Assembly (NCBI RefSeq): GCF_023078275.1
Contig: NC_062994.1
Location: 8,689,545 to 8,753,544 of the forward strand
Origin: Leguminivora glycinivorella
Taxonomy: Eukaryota > Arthropoda > Insecta > Lepidoptera > Tortricidae
DNA length: 64,000 nucleotides
Direction of reading: 5' to 3'
The position numbers and the translations under genes were made by a program. This document shows, piece by piece, positions 22,151 through 34,221 of this stretch (the first letter of the stretch is position 1; every line of letters starts with the position of its first letter). A model generated the notes under the pieces. That model saw only the letters and a program-made list of their open reading frames with translations. It was not told the DNA's origin and made no database searches.

Positions 22151-23387
22151 CAGGGGCCTTACCATGATCTCTTAACGCGATTCAGTTTAGGACCTAAACT
22201 GAACTGCGTCGCTATTTCCTACCACGACGTTGTTATTGCGATCAAATTTCGACCGAGCGAGCGATAAGCGTCCCAGCCGTTTCATTCACTCATCTCAAGT
22301 GTATTTCGTACCATGACATGCCACTTGAGCCTAAACTGAATCGCAGGAATGTCAAATTTAGCGATTCATAAAAAGTTACTCACTTACCGCATTATTCTGA
22401 ATCGCTTTGTTGTAACACTAGCGATACTAAATAGTTTTGTGTTTTTATAAGGAGTAGGAGATGGAAAATATAACTAAAGCTAGTTTCATCACCTGATTAA
22501 TTTATTATTTTGGTTTTTCGATCCTTACCGATTCGATAATAAAATATAAAGTTTTATGATTTTGTTTAGTAATATTTACGGACCAACTATTCCAACTAAC
22601 TACACGTTTTTACATTTTTAGAGTGCCCTATGATCTCGCAACTTTCGCAAAAACGCAAATCAAAAAGAGCGAGAAAAAGTCTGATCCTTTTTTAGTCGAT
22701 ATGCAAGGAGTCATGTTAACACTTGCGACAAACTATGCCTAGGATGGCTAAGGAATCAACTAGGTCTAGCATAACTTAGCGATATACATTAAATTTAGAC
22801 ACGAGTGAGCTACCTACAAATACTAATGACTTACGTATTTGTTAAAGTATCATCCAAACACTGCGAGTTCTATAGCCGAGCACAGCACTTCAAATACATA
22901 AATAAAAACTTTATTATTAATTACCTACTAGTCAAGGGCGCGATGTTCTAAACATAAGCTTTAACGAACTGTCATTATATATATATTTATCATTTATTTA
23001 TAGTTTTGTTCAAAAAGACACGATATTTTACACAAAATCATTGTAATTATTGTGAATTTTACATTTAAATATTTTAAATGTTTATTTTTCCAGTTTTAAG
23101 AATAAAATAAAATTAAAAATTAGTAATCGTTCCTGGTTTTCGAACGATCAAACGTCACAAGAGGAAAACGAGATAGATTTATACGATTCCTATAGCGTCA
23201 TCCTTTTCTTGTCAAAACGATTCAGTTGCGGACCAGAGACAATATCGGTCTTTCATTCACTTGTACGCGGTTCAGTTTCGACTCTGAACATTGGAGGTCA
23301 TGGTAGCAAATTGAGACGCTCAGTTTAGGCACCTAAACTGAACTGCTCTGCGTTTGAATCGTTTTTAAAAAGATCGTGGTAAGGCTG
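22151..23387. mobile_element. TIR element (~1.24 kb) near Gbx exon 1
   Basis: Left end CAGGGGCCTTACCATGATC and right end, inverted, CAGCCTTACCACGATC. Both ends carry a nested palindrome, CAGTTTAGGACCTAAACTG at 22184 and CAGTTTAGGCACCTAAACTG at 23320. No transposase frame; no clear target duplication. Its right end lies ~250 bp from the Gbx exon 1 donor. Confidence 0.65.
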
Positions 23388-23590
23388 CAGTTCATTTTAG
23401 ATTCCATTAACTCTCAAATAGTCCTTACACCCTGGCGGGTGTTGCCTCTGCGTGTGTCCCATGATACGGGCAAGGGCAACATCCGCTCGGTGTACCCCTT
23501 ACATTTCATTAAAGTGTCGAAAGGGCCTCTACGTGTTGGCTTCGGCCCCGCGCACGCCTCCAATGCCATTGTTCCGTGATGGGAAAGACA
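23388..23590 (+). repeat. Dispersed repeat segment beside Gbx exon 1
   Basis: CACCCTGGCGGGTGTTGCCT, then ATGATACGGGCAAGGGCAAC and TGGCTTCGGCCCCGCGCACG. I recognise this as a repeated lepidopteran segment from memory only; no second copy in this window. Confidence 0.35.
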
Positions 23591-23634
23591 TACAAATTAT
23601 TATATTTTATATTTATAAGGATAAAGATACAAAC

Positions 23635-23950
23635 CTTGCGTGTGCTCCTCTCCGTCGCTCTCCTCACTCCCCACACTAACAGGACTCTCCGTTTTTCCCT
23701 CTCTTTCTCTCTCCTGTACCGGCGCTAACACCCTGGACAACCAGGGTTCCCCATACCCTAACAGAAACGGTATGGACATACCGTTCTGAAACGGTAAATA
23801 ATATCTCATCCTCTCTTCCTCTTCCTCTGAATTTCTGGAGTCTTGGTTCTCGATATCGATTTCTGGCGATTTTCGATTATTACCGATTATTGAGTCTATA
23901 GAGAACGGTTTTGGTTTTTTCGGTTGGGATTCTACTATCTGTGGTTCCAT
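23635..23950 (-). CDS. Gbx (unpg): Gbx/unplugged homeobox gene, coding exon 1 of 3
   Basis: First coding exon of a GBX-family homeodomain transcription factor. The gene is join(288..701, 1289..1473, 23635..23950) on the minus strand and gives 304 residues. The exon supplies residues 1-105 plus one base of a split Gly codon. It starts at ATG 23950, with an in-frame TGA three codons upstream. Residues 16-23 read FSIDSIIG, matching the N-terminal FSIDSLIG motif of vertebrate GBX proteins and resembling an eh1 (Groucho-binding) motif; the rest is acidic and low in complexity. It ends CAAG|GTTTGT (phase 1), which fits the phase-1 acceptor of exon 2 at 1473. GBX factors act in the nucleus and pattern the anterior nervous system and, in flies, the tracheal branches. 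Exon 1 is joined to exon 2 by motif and phase, not by transcript data. Confidence 0.88.
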
Positions 23951-24240
23951 TTTAAGTCACCGTTTCACTGTTTAATTCAAAATTATAACACACGTAAAAT
24001 CTATAAATAAAATGATGTTAAATGTTTGATATTGAAAACACGCACACACTATTTTTATGACATAAGTATTAGTTCTATTTTATTAAACACAGTAAAATTA
24101 AAAAAAAATAAACACTTCAATAACAGTGGTGTGGTTAGTTTTTCGTCAATCGAATTCAGCGTCCGATAATCCGATTGAACTAGTCCTATTTTACTAAACA
24201 CAGTCAAATTAAAAAAAAAACACTACGATGCGCTTAATTT
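23951..24240 (-). promoter_or_regulatory. Gbx 5' flank with a ~110-bp direct duplication
   Basis: AGTTCTATTTTATTAAACAC (24070-24089) recurs as AGTCCTATTTTACTAAACAC (24181-24200), each followed by AGTNAAATTAAAAAAAA and AACAC, about 110 bp apart. The position just upstream of the Gbx start makes this 5' UTR or proximal promoter. No core promoter element can be assigned safely. Confidence 0.5.
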
Positions 24241-25180
24241 TTTGAAAATCGAATGCGATGTTCTATTGAAACACTCCACTAAGAGTGGTCCTAAATTTGA
24301 ATTTTCGAATTTGGAACGCGGTGTTCGATTTTCGACGCGTCCGTCCGCCGCGCGACCAAGGCGCTACTCATTCAGCCAGACAGCCACGCCTACATACGGG
24401 GTGTACTCAAACTTATTTTATTAAATCGCTGGGCGAATATAAGCTCTATTACAAGAGGCTTAATACAGCTATCATTATCACGCCTTTTGGTTACTTTAGG
24501 TCTTATATTGTAAACTGTTTTCTTCGAATATCAACCATGTTTTAGGGATTTTATGAACGATTTTACTTTTTAAATTATTTAAGGAGGATGTAGTTGCTTT
24601 AATATTTGAATTTAAACCGTCTTCGCTTTAGTTTGCAGTACATTTTTTCTTATTCGAAAAAAGATACTTAACCTTTTGGTTCTAGGAAGAAAATGATTAA
24701 GAAGTCTATTGTTATACGCTGGAAAGAGCAAGGTGTAGTCGATTAGGGTGGGTTAGAGAGAGTTGTAGATATGTGTTTGTACTTGCTAGTAATTGGTGGT
24801 GATCAGAGTGTTTTGCCAGTGTCAGCACTCAGTGAATTCATCGTTTTATGCTTCGCTTAGTATGCCATCTTTATAACTTTTTTTTTAACATCTTGTCTGC
24901 TTTTGATAAGGATCATCTTTTCTTTTTTCCTTAGAAAGCGGCAGATATTTTATTAGTTGTTATGATACGTGCAGTTGCCAATGCCATATGATATAGCCGA
25001 TATACAGGAGCGACCGGGGCACGCAAAAATATTTGATCACCTTAAATAAAAGAGCGTTTTCAGATATTTGTATGCACTGAAATATTATGTATCTTAGTAT
25101 AGTAGGTACTATTGTTTGATATTTATTGTACATACGTTCCGTCATATTTTTTATAATAGGTAAGGAAATAAAACTATGGA
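24241..25180. other. Gbx upstream region, unassigned
   Basis: Moderately GC-rich at 24320-24400 (CGCGTCCGTCCGCCGCGCG), then AT-rich. Possible distal promoter; no gene recognised. Confidence 0.35.
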
Positions 25181-26318
25181 AACCATTGAGGTATATGTAC
25201 TACGTACTAGAGGCGACGTTGCCAAGCGAAAACACTGCACATGCTGACAAATGCGCGGGGTGGGGGGAGCGGCCATTTACGCATAGAGTAGGTCTACCAT
25301 CAGATGTGACACATTATTATATTCTGCCTAATGGGAATTTTACATTTAGTTAAAACACGGCTATTCTAGTCAAAATGATTTATTTATTTACAACTTAAAC
25401 AATACAAAATAATATAATTGTGCTGTACTTATTTTCTTCTTTAAAATACAATGAATGAACAATATGTGTGTTGTCAGTTGGTAACCAAGTTTCCTCAGCA
25501 CAATTTTTGGATAAAGCGTCTCCATTGTTCCCTTTTTTCATGACCAGGCCAAAGAAACCTGCAAAAAGTGAGCGTGCTACAAATACAATTTCACTCAAAA
25601 AATATTAATAATTTATAAACAAATAAACTTTTTTAATATTAAAGTAACATAAAATAAAAAATAAAATAAAAATCATTTATTCATGTACCAAAAATAGCAG
25701 TTATAAACAGGCCATAAACTATATTAACACAAAATAGGCTTCACCATGTCCGTGCCTGAACTAGGGAGATCCTGTATCTCAGGCAGAAAAAATAACTTAC
25801 AAACTAAAACAGGGAAATTATTTGATAATATCATGTGCATTGCATACATAATTCATGAAGTAGTAAGTAGTTACCTAATAATTTTCCAAATAGAAATATA
25901 TATATTTCGCAAATATATTAGAGGTGAAACACATTAGTAGGAACAATGTAAATGGCACATCTGCGCGGTTAACTTTTTCTAGTCTATGATTGCGTCACCA
26001 AAATGGCGGCAGTCCGCTCCCGCTCGCGTGTTTGTAGAATATTCAATCTTAAAATATTATAGACGAGTTTTTTGTTTAATTTACCGATGAAATGTCACAC
26101 CTTGACTTTTATTTGATTTTTTCGAGTGATTAGAACAATTTTTAAGCACACAAGAACGCATTATTCACGTGGATTGTAAATGAATCACGGCACGTCACTG
26201 CACTGCAAGGGCCTGGAGACGACTGACAACGTTGCGGTCCATGGACCGCAGTGGGGTGTGTTAAAAATTCTCTTAGCAACGTCGCCTCTAGTACGTAGTA
26301 CATATACCTCAATGATGG
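25181..26318. mobile_element. Candidate TIR element bounded by ~44-bp inverted repeats
   Basis: CCATTGAGGTATATGTACTA plus CGTACTAGAGGCGACGTTGC (25181-25221) recurs inverted at 26274-26318 with one or two mismatches. About 1.1 kb lies between, without a transposase frame. The inverted pair itself is seen directly; calling it an element is inference. Confidence 0.6.
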
Positions 26319-26547
26319 AAACGGATTAAATCGCGTATAATCGCGTGTAACTATCGAGGTAACCGAAGACAATATTAATAGGTAAGGAATTAAAAATTGG
26401 GGAAAAATCAATCGAAGGGATCTAAAATATGTATGTCGGTAGGTAGCTAATAAGAATATAACAAACTAGATAAATTCTACCAGCTAGCCAGCTTTGAACA
26501 TCAAGTTAAAATTTGTATGAAATAAAATTCTTTGTTTTCGACCGTTT

Positions 26548-26766
26548 TTAACCCCCGACACAAAAACGACGGTATTATAACTTTGACGTGTCTGTCTGAT
26601 GTTTGTGCGTGTGTGTGTCTATGGCATTGTAGCTCCCGAATGGATGAACCGATTTAGTTTTGATTTGTTTGAATGCTGAGTTAGCCGGGAGTGTTCTTAT
26701 AGCTATGTTTCATGAAAATCGGTCCACTAATATGCCGCTATAGTATTTACAAAATTTTCATTTTGT
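26548..26766 (+). repeat. Repeat D copy
   Basis: CCCCGACACAAAAACGACGG at the start, TGTCTGTCTG, AACCGATTTAG, CATGAAAATCGGTCCACTAA. Confidence 0.7.
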
Positions 26767-26850
26767 GGCTTTCAATTCATATTAGTGTTATTGGCGCCCT
26801 TTTATTATTATTAGCCCTTACCAGTTGGTTGGCGAAAATGAATAAGTATA

Positions 26851-27195
26851 TTCAATATTAAACCTTTTACCTACGTATTTTTATTACTTAGGTACTGTCT
26901 AAAATATAACTTACTCAAATACTCAGGCAACTCAGGCGAGTAGACTGCCACATCTGAACTCATTAGAGGATACCATCATTAGAGGATAATTTACCCCCCT
27001 CCTTTCCTCCTAATTGATCGATATTTCTATACCTAATACCTAATAAATGTATTCAAGCTAAAACTTTTGACTATGTATTTTTATTACGTAATTGTCAAAA
27101 AAATATAATTTCTCAGGCAAGTAGACTGTCCCATGTAAACTCACCCCTCGTCGTTAGAGGACAATTTCCCCCCTCCCCCCTCCTAATTGATTGCG
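26851..27195 (+). repeat. Diverged ~195-bp tandem duplication
   Basis: Unit 1 (26851-27020) and unit 2 (27051-27195) share TATTTTTATTAC, CTCAGGCRAGTAGACTG, TTAGAGGAYAATTT and CCCCTCC...CCTCCTAATTGAT. Non-coding. Confidence 0.6.
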
Positions 27196-27390
27196 GCTAT
27201 TAGTCGCGGAGATAACTTTTGCTGCTTTTCTCGTCATTTGGTTGGGAAATGGTTATTACGGAAGATTATGACGAGTTATATTTTGAGAGTTGTTTGTGTG
27301 CGTACTTATATTAAATTTAACCATATACTTTTAATTTGTTTGACGCAATTTTTATTGTTTTTAACAAACATTAGGTTTTAGGGGTCAAAA

Positions 27391-27515
27391 TTAATGAAAA
27401 TTTATGTGTTGTACATTAGTTTGGCCCTGTAGTTGACTGGTTAGAGAATGCCCTTTGACATGAAGTCCTCCATTTGTACATTTTGAGCAATAATGTTTAA
27501 ATAAATAAAAAAATA
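27391..27515 (+). repeat. LINE-type 3' end with TAAA tail
   Basis: GTTGACTGGTTAGAGAATGC, GTCCTCCATTTGTAC, ATAATGTTTAAATAAATAAA. The same 3' end is at 32220-32312 and, inverted, at 40850-40915. Confidence 0.55.
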
Positions 27516-28119
27516 ATGCCAAAGATGGCGGCTTAGCATATCGTAACCATAAAATAACAGTTTCTAGTCTTGTCTCGTCTGCCAGTCGCTTTACACAGTC
27601 ACCAACATATTTCAAATTCCTTTTACAAACTGTTTAGGAATTTAGCACAATGGTCGCTTGTAACTGTGAAAAAATGTAAAAAAAATAATGCAGTAATAGC
27701 GGTGGCTGTGTTGATTTATATTTTGTTAAATTTTAGGTTGTTTTAAGTATATTAATTAAAAGTAATTTTGACTTTCCTATGCTACACAAACACAATAGGT
27801 AATTAGGTATACTTAAATGCAATTTTGCTGTTTATCCTTAATATCGGACTGCAGTCCTACGATTGCTGCAGTGATACGACTGTGCTACGATTTAGAAACA
27901 ATCAAGAGTTTGTCTTTGTTCGTTTATTCTACCTACATATATGATTAACTGTTGCCACGACCCGCGACTTAAAATTTCAAGTAGGAACTTGACTTCAGTT
28001 ACGATTGTTAGGAACTCAAAATAAAATTGTATCCCGATACAAATGTCAATAACCCCATTGACCCTTTTCTAAATTCTACATCGCTTCTATATTATTAGTG
28101 TGCATTTTTTTATGATTAG
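27516..28119. other. Unassigned AT-rich DNA
   Basis: No gene or repeat recognised. Confidence 0.35.
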
Positions 28120-28290
28120 GTAGAGGTTTGACCACGATCACACCATGGTAAGTGATGATGCGGTCTACGGTGGAGCACGCTAACAATTTCAACTTTCTAG
28201 CATTTGTAGTAGAGTGTTCTTAGTCATGTTTCATGAAAATCGGTCCACTATGTCACGGTCTGGGGTTTTTTCAAAATTTTAATTGGCTCT
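28120..28290 (+). repeat. GACCACGATCACA repeat plus truncated repeat D
   Basis: TTTGACCACGATCACACCAT with GGTGGAGCACGC, then CATGTTTCATGAAAATCGGT and GTCACGGTCTGGGGTTTTTT, the 3' half of repeat D. Confidence 0.5.
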
Positions 28291-28499
28291 GCGTTGATGA
28301 GTCAGTCAGTCGTGAAGGGGTCATCAGACAGGAGTTCTAACTCAGCACGGGTCAGGCGATAGATGAGTCCCTTCGCACTGCGATGCGGAGACGCTTGCAT
28401 AGCCATCAAATCATCCGTATTTTTCTGATCTGAGAAAGCAAATAAACACGAGAATATTTGCCTAATAGGAAGGTGATTATTGAATCTCGCATACGGGAT

Positions 28500-28605
28500 T
28501 TTGTCACTAAAATACCGGTTGAAAACGGTGACTTGCTTATTATTTTCAGTGACAATTTTCTGAATTCGAACGCGTGAGACTCAAAAATCGGCCCGTAGGT
28601 ACGTA
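28500..28605 (-). repeat. Dispersed repeat, partial copy (TGAGACTCAAA family)
   Basis: CACTAAAATACCGGTTGAAAACGGTGAC and TGAGACTCAAAAATCGGCCC match the complement of 45225-45400 in the opposite orientation. Confidence 0.6.
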
Positions 28606-28778
28606 AATGTTTACCTACAATATGAAAAAGCCTTAACCAATATTACTTCTCAAATTGGCATTGCAGGTAGAATACTTTATTAGTTTTATTACAAAGCAGT
28701 AACAACACAATAGATCATTAAATACATAAAATACAGTCATCTGCGATACTTAGGAGACATAAGTCATAACAAATGATA

Positions 28779-28892
28779 CATAAATAAGTGATGATTTCAG
28801 TACCTTGTCACATTAACATCTTGTTTGAATTGTCATACGAAATTGTCACATGATTAAAAGCGACAAGGTACAGAAATCATCACTTATTTATG
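28779..28892. mobile_element. Palindromic MITE, ~32-bp TIRs
   Basis: CATAAATAAGTGATGATTTC and the inverse GAAATCATCACTTATTTATG bound a 114-bp element; the next bases (28893-28955) are a half copy of the MITE at 1541. Confidence 0.75.
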
Positions 28893-28955
28893 CCGTCATA
28901 GTGATCTGTAAGAAATCTCTTACATATGGTTTTAGGGTTCCAATTGGTTGAAAAA

Positions 28956-31900
28956 ATAAAGAGTTTTATATAAGCTTCTAAGTAATGACAAACGCCTAAG
29001 CTCCTATTTTGAAACAGTTACTAACTATCTTAAAGTTCTTAAACTATCTACATAATAATATTAATAATGCTTCTTACAGAATTCCTTTTAAAAAAATCCT
29101 ATTTGAATATTCTAAATTTATTTTAATAGTGAAAAATAATGTGCAAAAATTTATTCTCATATCGTTATAAAAATGATAAGCAATAAAACAAATAAAAACG
29201 CTCATCATCATCACATTCATCTCATTTCCCCAAGATCAAATTATCTCTAACACTAAAATTCACACACAATCCCAAAAGCACCATCCATTACCCAGCGCCA
29301 TTTCAACCCCTATAAATCCCCATAATAGAATCAACTTATTCATAACAACATTAATATGACCATAAAATTAAATATTAAAACACGCTGTATCAACGATCCG
29401 TCCAAATTGCTTTCCACAATCAATCTCCTATCCTTCTCTCTCACACTAGAAAACAAACGTAAGAAGAAGACGGGTATAGTTTAGTTACACCCTCTTTGAT
29501 TACTGACTCGTAAGTAATGAGTGTAGTCACGCCCAGCAATCACGGTACGGCGCTGCCATTGGTCGCTCTCGAGTTTTGAAATGAGAACTTATTTTTTTTA
29601 ATTTCCTTTCATTAGTGACAAAACGATGGCACGGCACGCGTTCAGCCGCTTGATCCCGAGCGGTTTCTTGTTATGCTCATTGAATTATTTCTAATTTGAT
29701 ACGCTGTTGACATTTGGTTGGGAACGTCTAATGAAAATAGATAAGTTTACTCATTAATCTTTGTTCGGCATTTAGATAATTAATTAGCATGAAATGGAAG
29801 ATCCATTTCATTACGAGTTATGGGTGATTGATTGAATTTTCATTTCCGATGTAGCTCTTTTTTTTTTTACTGAGCCCGGCAAAAAATCTTAGTCGATTTC
29901 GAATCAATGGGATAAAGTTAAAAACAAATTACAAACACGAAATTATGGGCATAAGAAATCCAATTTAATATTATTTGATGTAACAGGAAAGTAGATTTCC
30001 TTAGTTAGACATTTTTGTCCAATTAAACTTACCTATAGAATAACCAATTTCACTAATTACTATTAATCTCTACACCTAATAGGTATTACTGTCTCTACAC
30101 CTTGATAAACGTAAGGTAAATAAAAGTTAAATCATAACCTTACTAGACTTAGACCAAAATGAACTCTTTAAACGATTCATTTGAAATGACAAAGTTAAAT
30201 TATGGACCCATTTATATCGTCGTCGTTGTTCAATTCAAATCGATTTAAAGTTAGCAAACAATGAACTTTAATTTTAAACTCTGTCACATCTTAGATTAGA
30301 AGTAATAGAAAATATGTAGGTATTATTTATATTTATTGATGATGGTGATATTAGGTACATTTAAAAATTAGACATCACAAATTTCTGAAAATTTTACTTA
30401 CAAAAATGACAAAAACCCTTCATCCATACTCCACAAATCAGCAATTCAAATGACTAAAACTTAACTCTATAAACCTTTTAAAACAACAATAAACGCATTA
30501 AATCGAAATAAGATTCCGAATTCCGATTTCGAATGGGACCCTAACGTATCGAATGAATGTCATGTCACATCACTAGTTTAGTAAATATTTAAAAAGTGTA
30601 AACAACCATGAAAACTAACTTCAAATTTTACTCTTATTGTAAAAAAGTTACAGTACATTTTCAAATGAGCGTAATTCATAAAATTGACCCTTTTTCTTTT
30701 AATTTCACGGCTAGTTGAGTGCACTTAAAGCGCGTTGCTAATCCCAATAACGCTACAATTTTTAATTTGCACCGCTCAAAGTAAGTAATGAGTCTTGTCT
30801 ACTTGCATTAAAGCACAAATGCGTATAATTTTTAGTTTTGCACTGTTAAACCGAATTCTGTATTTGGATTTCGATCACAAGGGTAACTTTTCGGTCAAGA
30901 TGTAAAACGTGTAGTCTTAATATCCTTAAAATAAAGTTTGATTTTGACTATTAAATTGTTTCGAAGGTGTATTAACATATTGGTTGTTCCGAAGTCGATT
31001 CGCGCCCGTTTTTGGAAAATGGCCGACTTTTGACGTTTTTGACAGCTAGAAGGGCGGCAAACAATGTTATTTGAGTCACTGCGTAAAATATCATTTTGAT
31101 TGTTTGCTATTATGTTAATATTTTTACGCATTTATTTTTATTTATAGTTTTATTTCGATGTTAAGAAAGTTAGTTTGGTGACATGATATTGATATTGACT
31201 GATATTGACATTTAATTAGGGAAGGTCTGTCAACGAGCTGTCATTATTCGTTATTCGTTATTCGTCGTAAAACGTTATTTAGGTATAACGTTTCAAAATA
31301 ACGTGATGTGTTTGAATTTTCATTTTCACCGTACCGTTTTCATTTTCACCGTATTTTGTAATACGAGTACATAAAAATTAAAACCTTATTTATTTGCGAT
31401 ATCAGTTCAAAAATATTTCCTTTCATACAAGGGCAAAGTAAGTATTTATATCTGAGAAACGTCTAGGCCTTATGTGTTAAAATTAAGTAGATTATAGCAA
31501 CCCCTATAATATGTTTATGGTCAAACATGAGTCGGAATTGCGTATACATACGCAATTTCAACATTTTTTTTTGTAGTTTTATGTTCGGATCCTCAGGGCG
31601 CGAGTAGGTATGACTTTCTCTTTACGGATTTTTTTATTAAGCCAACTTTAAACTCTAAATTTAGTGATCTGCTGAATATTCTGCTCATCTCTATTAAACC
31701 GTGCAAAGAGGACAGCCCACCCATCCATCACAGCCCGTTTGAATACTTTGAACGCTCTGACAACGCTCGTTAGGCACTACCGACTTTGTTAATTGTTATT
31801 TGGCACCAAATTAGACTGCGACTTGTCGCGACGTGCGTATTGATTGCGTTTTGTCGCTGGTATTTTAATTCGAATTTGGAATTCTTGTTCGGCAGCGTGT

Positions 31901-32219
31901 AAAAAATTGTGTAAGGGATATTACCAGGTTGATGATGAAAACTATTACTTGTAACTTTTACTTTATTCGTTAATCACAAACATAAAACAACCAATTTACA
32001 ATAAATATTTCAAGACTTCTTCATTGCAACTCGTCTGTACTCGAACTGGCCACTGTCACTGCATGTCCGCCATTTTTATAACAATCTAAGATGGCGGGAA
32101 CCAGTGACTAGTATGAGTCAATTGATATTCTTTAATACTTTCATCATAAATAACAGTAAGATAAATCAAAATGTAAGGCACTAATAAATAATTACTCTTA
32201 CAATTGTTTATGGTGTTAT
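28956..32219. other. Long AT-rich region without supported features
   Basis: No exon, RNA gene or clear repeat found. 29440-29640 is less AT-rich, with a CCATTGG box at ~29556, and could be regulatory; CGTTATTCGTTATTCGT-type short repeats occur at 31243-31266. Short frames here (for example 30895-31131) have no recognisable domain. Confidence 0.35.
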
Positions 32220-32312
32220 GATGAGTACCAAATAATAGGAGGTGCCTGGCATTAAGTCCGCCATTTGTACTTTTTTTCCAATTGCGCAATAAAGTTTAAA
32301 TAAATAAATAAA
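32220..32312 (+). repeat. LINE-type 3' end with TAAA tail
   Basis: GGCATTAAGTCCGCCATTTG, GCAATAAAGTTTAAATAAAT; same end as 27391-27515. Confidence 0.55.
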
Positions 32313-32340
32313 TTACGATACAAGTTGGGAAAAGGAAGTA

Positions 32341-32430
32341 CACACATCATCATCGTCCTCCTTGTGCTAAACCGGCATTCGCCACGGCTCAGGAGAGCCT
32401 GGGGTCCGCTTTGACAACTAATCCCAAGTC
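32341..32430 (-). mobile_element. SINE-B fragment (3' end)
   Basis: Minus strand: GGATTAGTTGTCAAAGCGGA, CCAGGCTCTCCTGAGCC, GGAGGACGATGATGATG. Confidence 0.65.
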
Positions 32431-34129
32431 AATTTAATACACGTGTGAAGAACTCCTTTCGGACGTGTTTTAATTTATATTTAAAATTGCAAACGCGACT
32501 TAATCGCGTATTTACTATGTTTTAAACACTAACTGTTTTAATTTATCTCCACTCGTTTCGAATTTCCTCTTTTTTGGACTTTGTAGGTATCGTAATGTTA
32601 CTATTTTTAGTAGGTAATGTACATATCTGTATTGCAGATATACTTAGTAGAGGAAAATATATTTGTCAAAAATTATATAGATCCACAATCGTGCGTACTG
32701 GAGGTCAAGACTCATACATATGATATCTTCGAGCCAACTAAATAAGTATTAGTTACGTCCTTCTGCCCCCCGGCCGTCTCGTTGTTGGCACACATGCCAG
32801 GATGTCGGTGACAGGGCGTTTAAGTTTTATTATGGCCGCCAAATGAGTCAATTAAAGAACTGATTAAAACTAAATAGCTGTAACGTGTATTTGGGCTGTG
32901 ACTGCTGTGCTAGTCTAAACATATATACCGGGTGCCCGCGCGGTAAATAATGGACAACCTTTTAACCACTAAGAGGGCACCTTATACTGGTCCAGAAAAT
33001 CGAAATTAAGGTTTAGTAAAAGTCGCCTGGTTTTCGAGATTTTCACACTTTTTAAAATTTTAGGTAGTATTACTCCTTGATCAAGCCGTTCTGATCGTCT
33101 ACTTACACACTACAACTGACACAGTATAGTGTATTGTATCTTATCCATACAGGTGAATGTTTTTTTTTTCATGTATCTATACAGGCTGACATGATCATAT
33201 ATCATCAGACGATTGGCTGGTGAACCCTACATTTTCAAATTTTCCGCCTTTTTTTAGTTCCAAAATTGTTGACTGTCTAAAGAGACCGGGTACAATTCTG
33301 TCTGGATACAGGTTCAAATCTATAGGTAGTTATTTGTTATACAAGGGGGCAAAGTTGTATTTTAACGCCGAGTGTGGAATTGAAAAACGAGCAAGTGAAA
33401 GGTTTCTATAGTTGAACCACGAGCGAAGCGAATGGTTCGAGAATAGAATCCTGAACTTGCGAGTTTTTTAACACACGAGAAGTAAAATACATTTGCACCC
33501 GAGTGTAACACAAAACTTTTCCCCTCACTATATTCCACAGGTGGTAAATCATCTTTATTACTAGATTCACCTACTTTTATCAATTTTAAAGCAGTTAATT
33601 TGACTTTATTCAAGGTCAAATTACTTTACCCACTAGTGGATAAAATGCGTTTTTACCCGCTGGTATTAAAGGACAAAACATGTGTTTCCGAGCTAGTGAG
33701 CGGAAAAATAATTTATCCATTGGATATAATTTACCGATATAATATACCTAAGTACCATGTAATATACTTAAGTATATTGTTGTAGTAAAAAGCTGCATTG
33801 CATTGAAATTAGCACTTACGTAGGTACTCACTGCCCTCTAATAAACACTATAAACAAACCATTAAAATTGGCAAAGCATGAAAATAAATAAAATAGCAAA
33901 ACGAAGACAGCCCTTTAAGTAAAAAGATTTAGATGGCTCAGCAATTTATGATAGTCGCTGTGAACTTCAGCAGAATCAGCAGTAAATCAAGGATGGGGAA
34001 AGTCGAACAGATAATTTAATTTGTCCGTTTTACTAGCTATTTGTGAAGATCATGTTATTTATAATAGCCACTTTGGGTCTTAGACCTCTTAGTTTATTTT
34101 CAAAATAAATAAATAGAAATTAAAAATAT
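32431..34129. other. AT-rich intergenic DNA
   Basis: Holds a GAGTGTGGAATTGAAAAACG stretch at 33368 with ACACGAGAAGTAAAATACAT, similar in style to 43035-43160, probably an old dispersed repeat. No gene seen. Confidence 0.35.
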
Positions 34130-34221
34130 TGGGGCACACCTTACACACAGATCAACCTAGCCATAAACTAAGCAAAGCTTATATTATACTTATATAGATA
34201 AATACATACTTATACTTATAC
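34130..34221 (-). mobile_element. SINE-A, 3' half (interrupted copy)
   Basis: Minus-strand SINE-A body (ACAGATCAACCTAGCC, ACTAAGCAAAGCTT, ATAGATAAATACATACTTAT) that breaks at ~34221 where the TIR element starts and resumes at 34925 with ATAGAAAACATCCATGACTC. Confidence 0.7.

Larger units (their letters stand above)
1474..23634 (-). other. Gbx intron 1 (~22.2 kb)
   Basis: Large first intron inferred from matching phase-1 splice sites at 23634 (GTTTGT) and 1474 (CAG). It holds most of the repeats listed between 1.5 and 23.4 kb. No additional exon with homology to GBX was seen in it. Confidence 0.75.
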
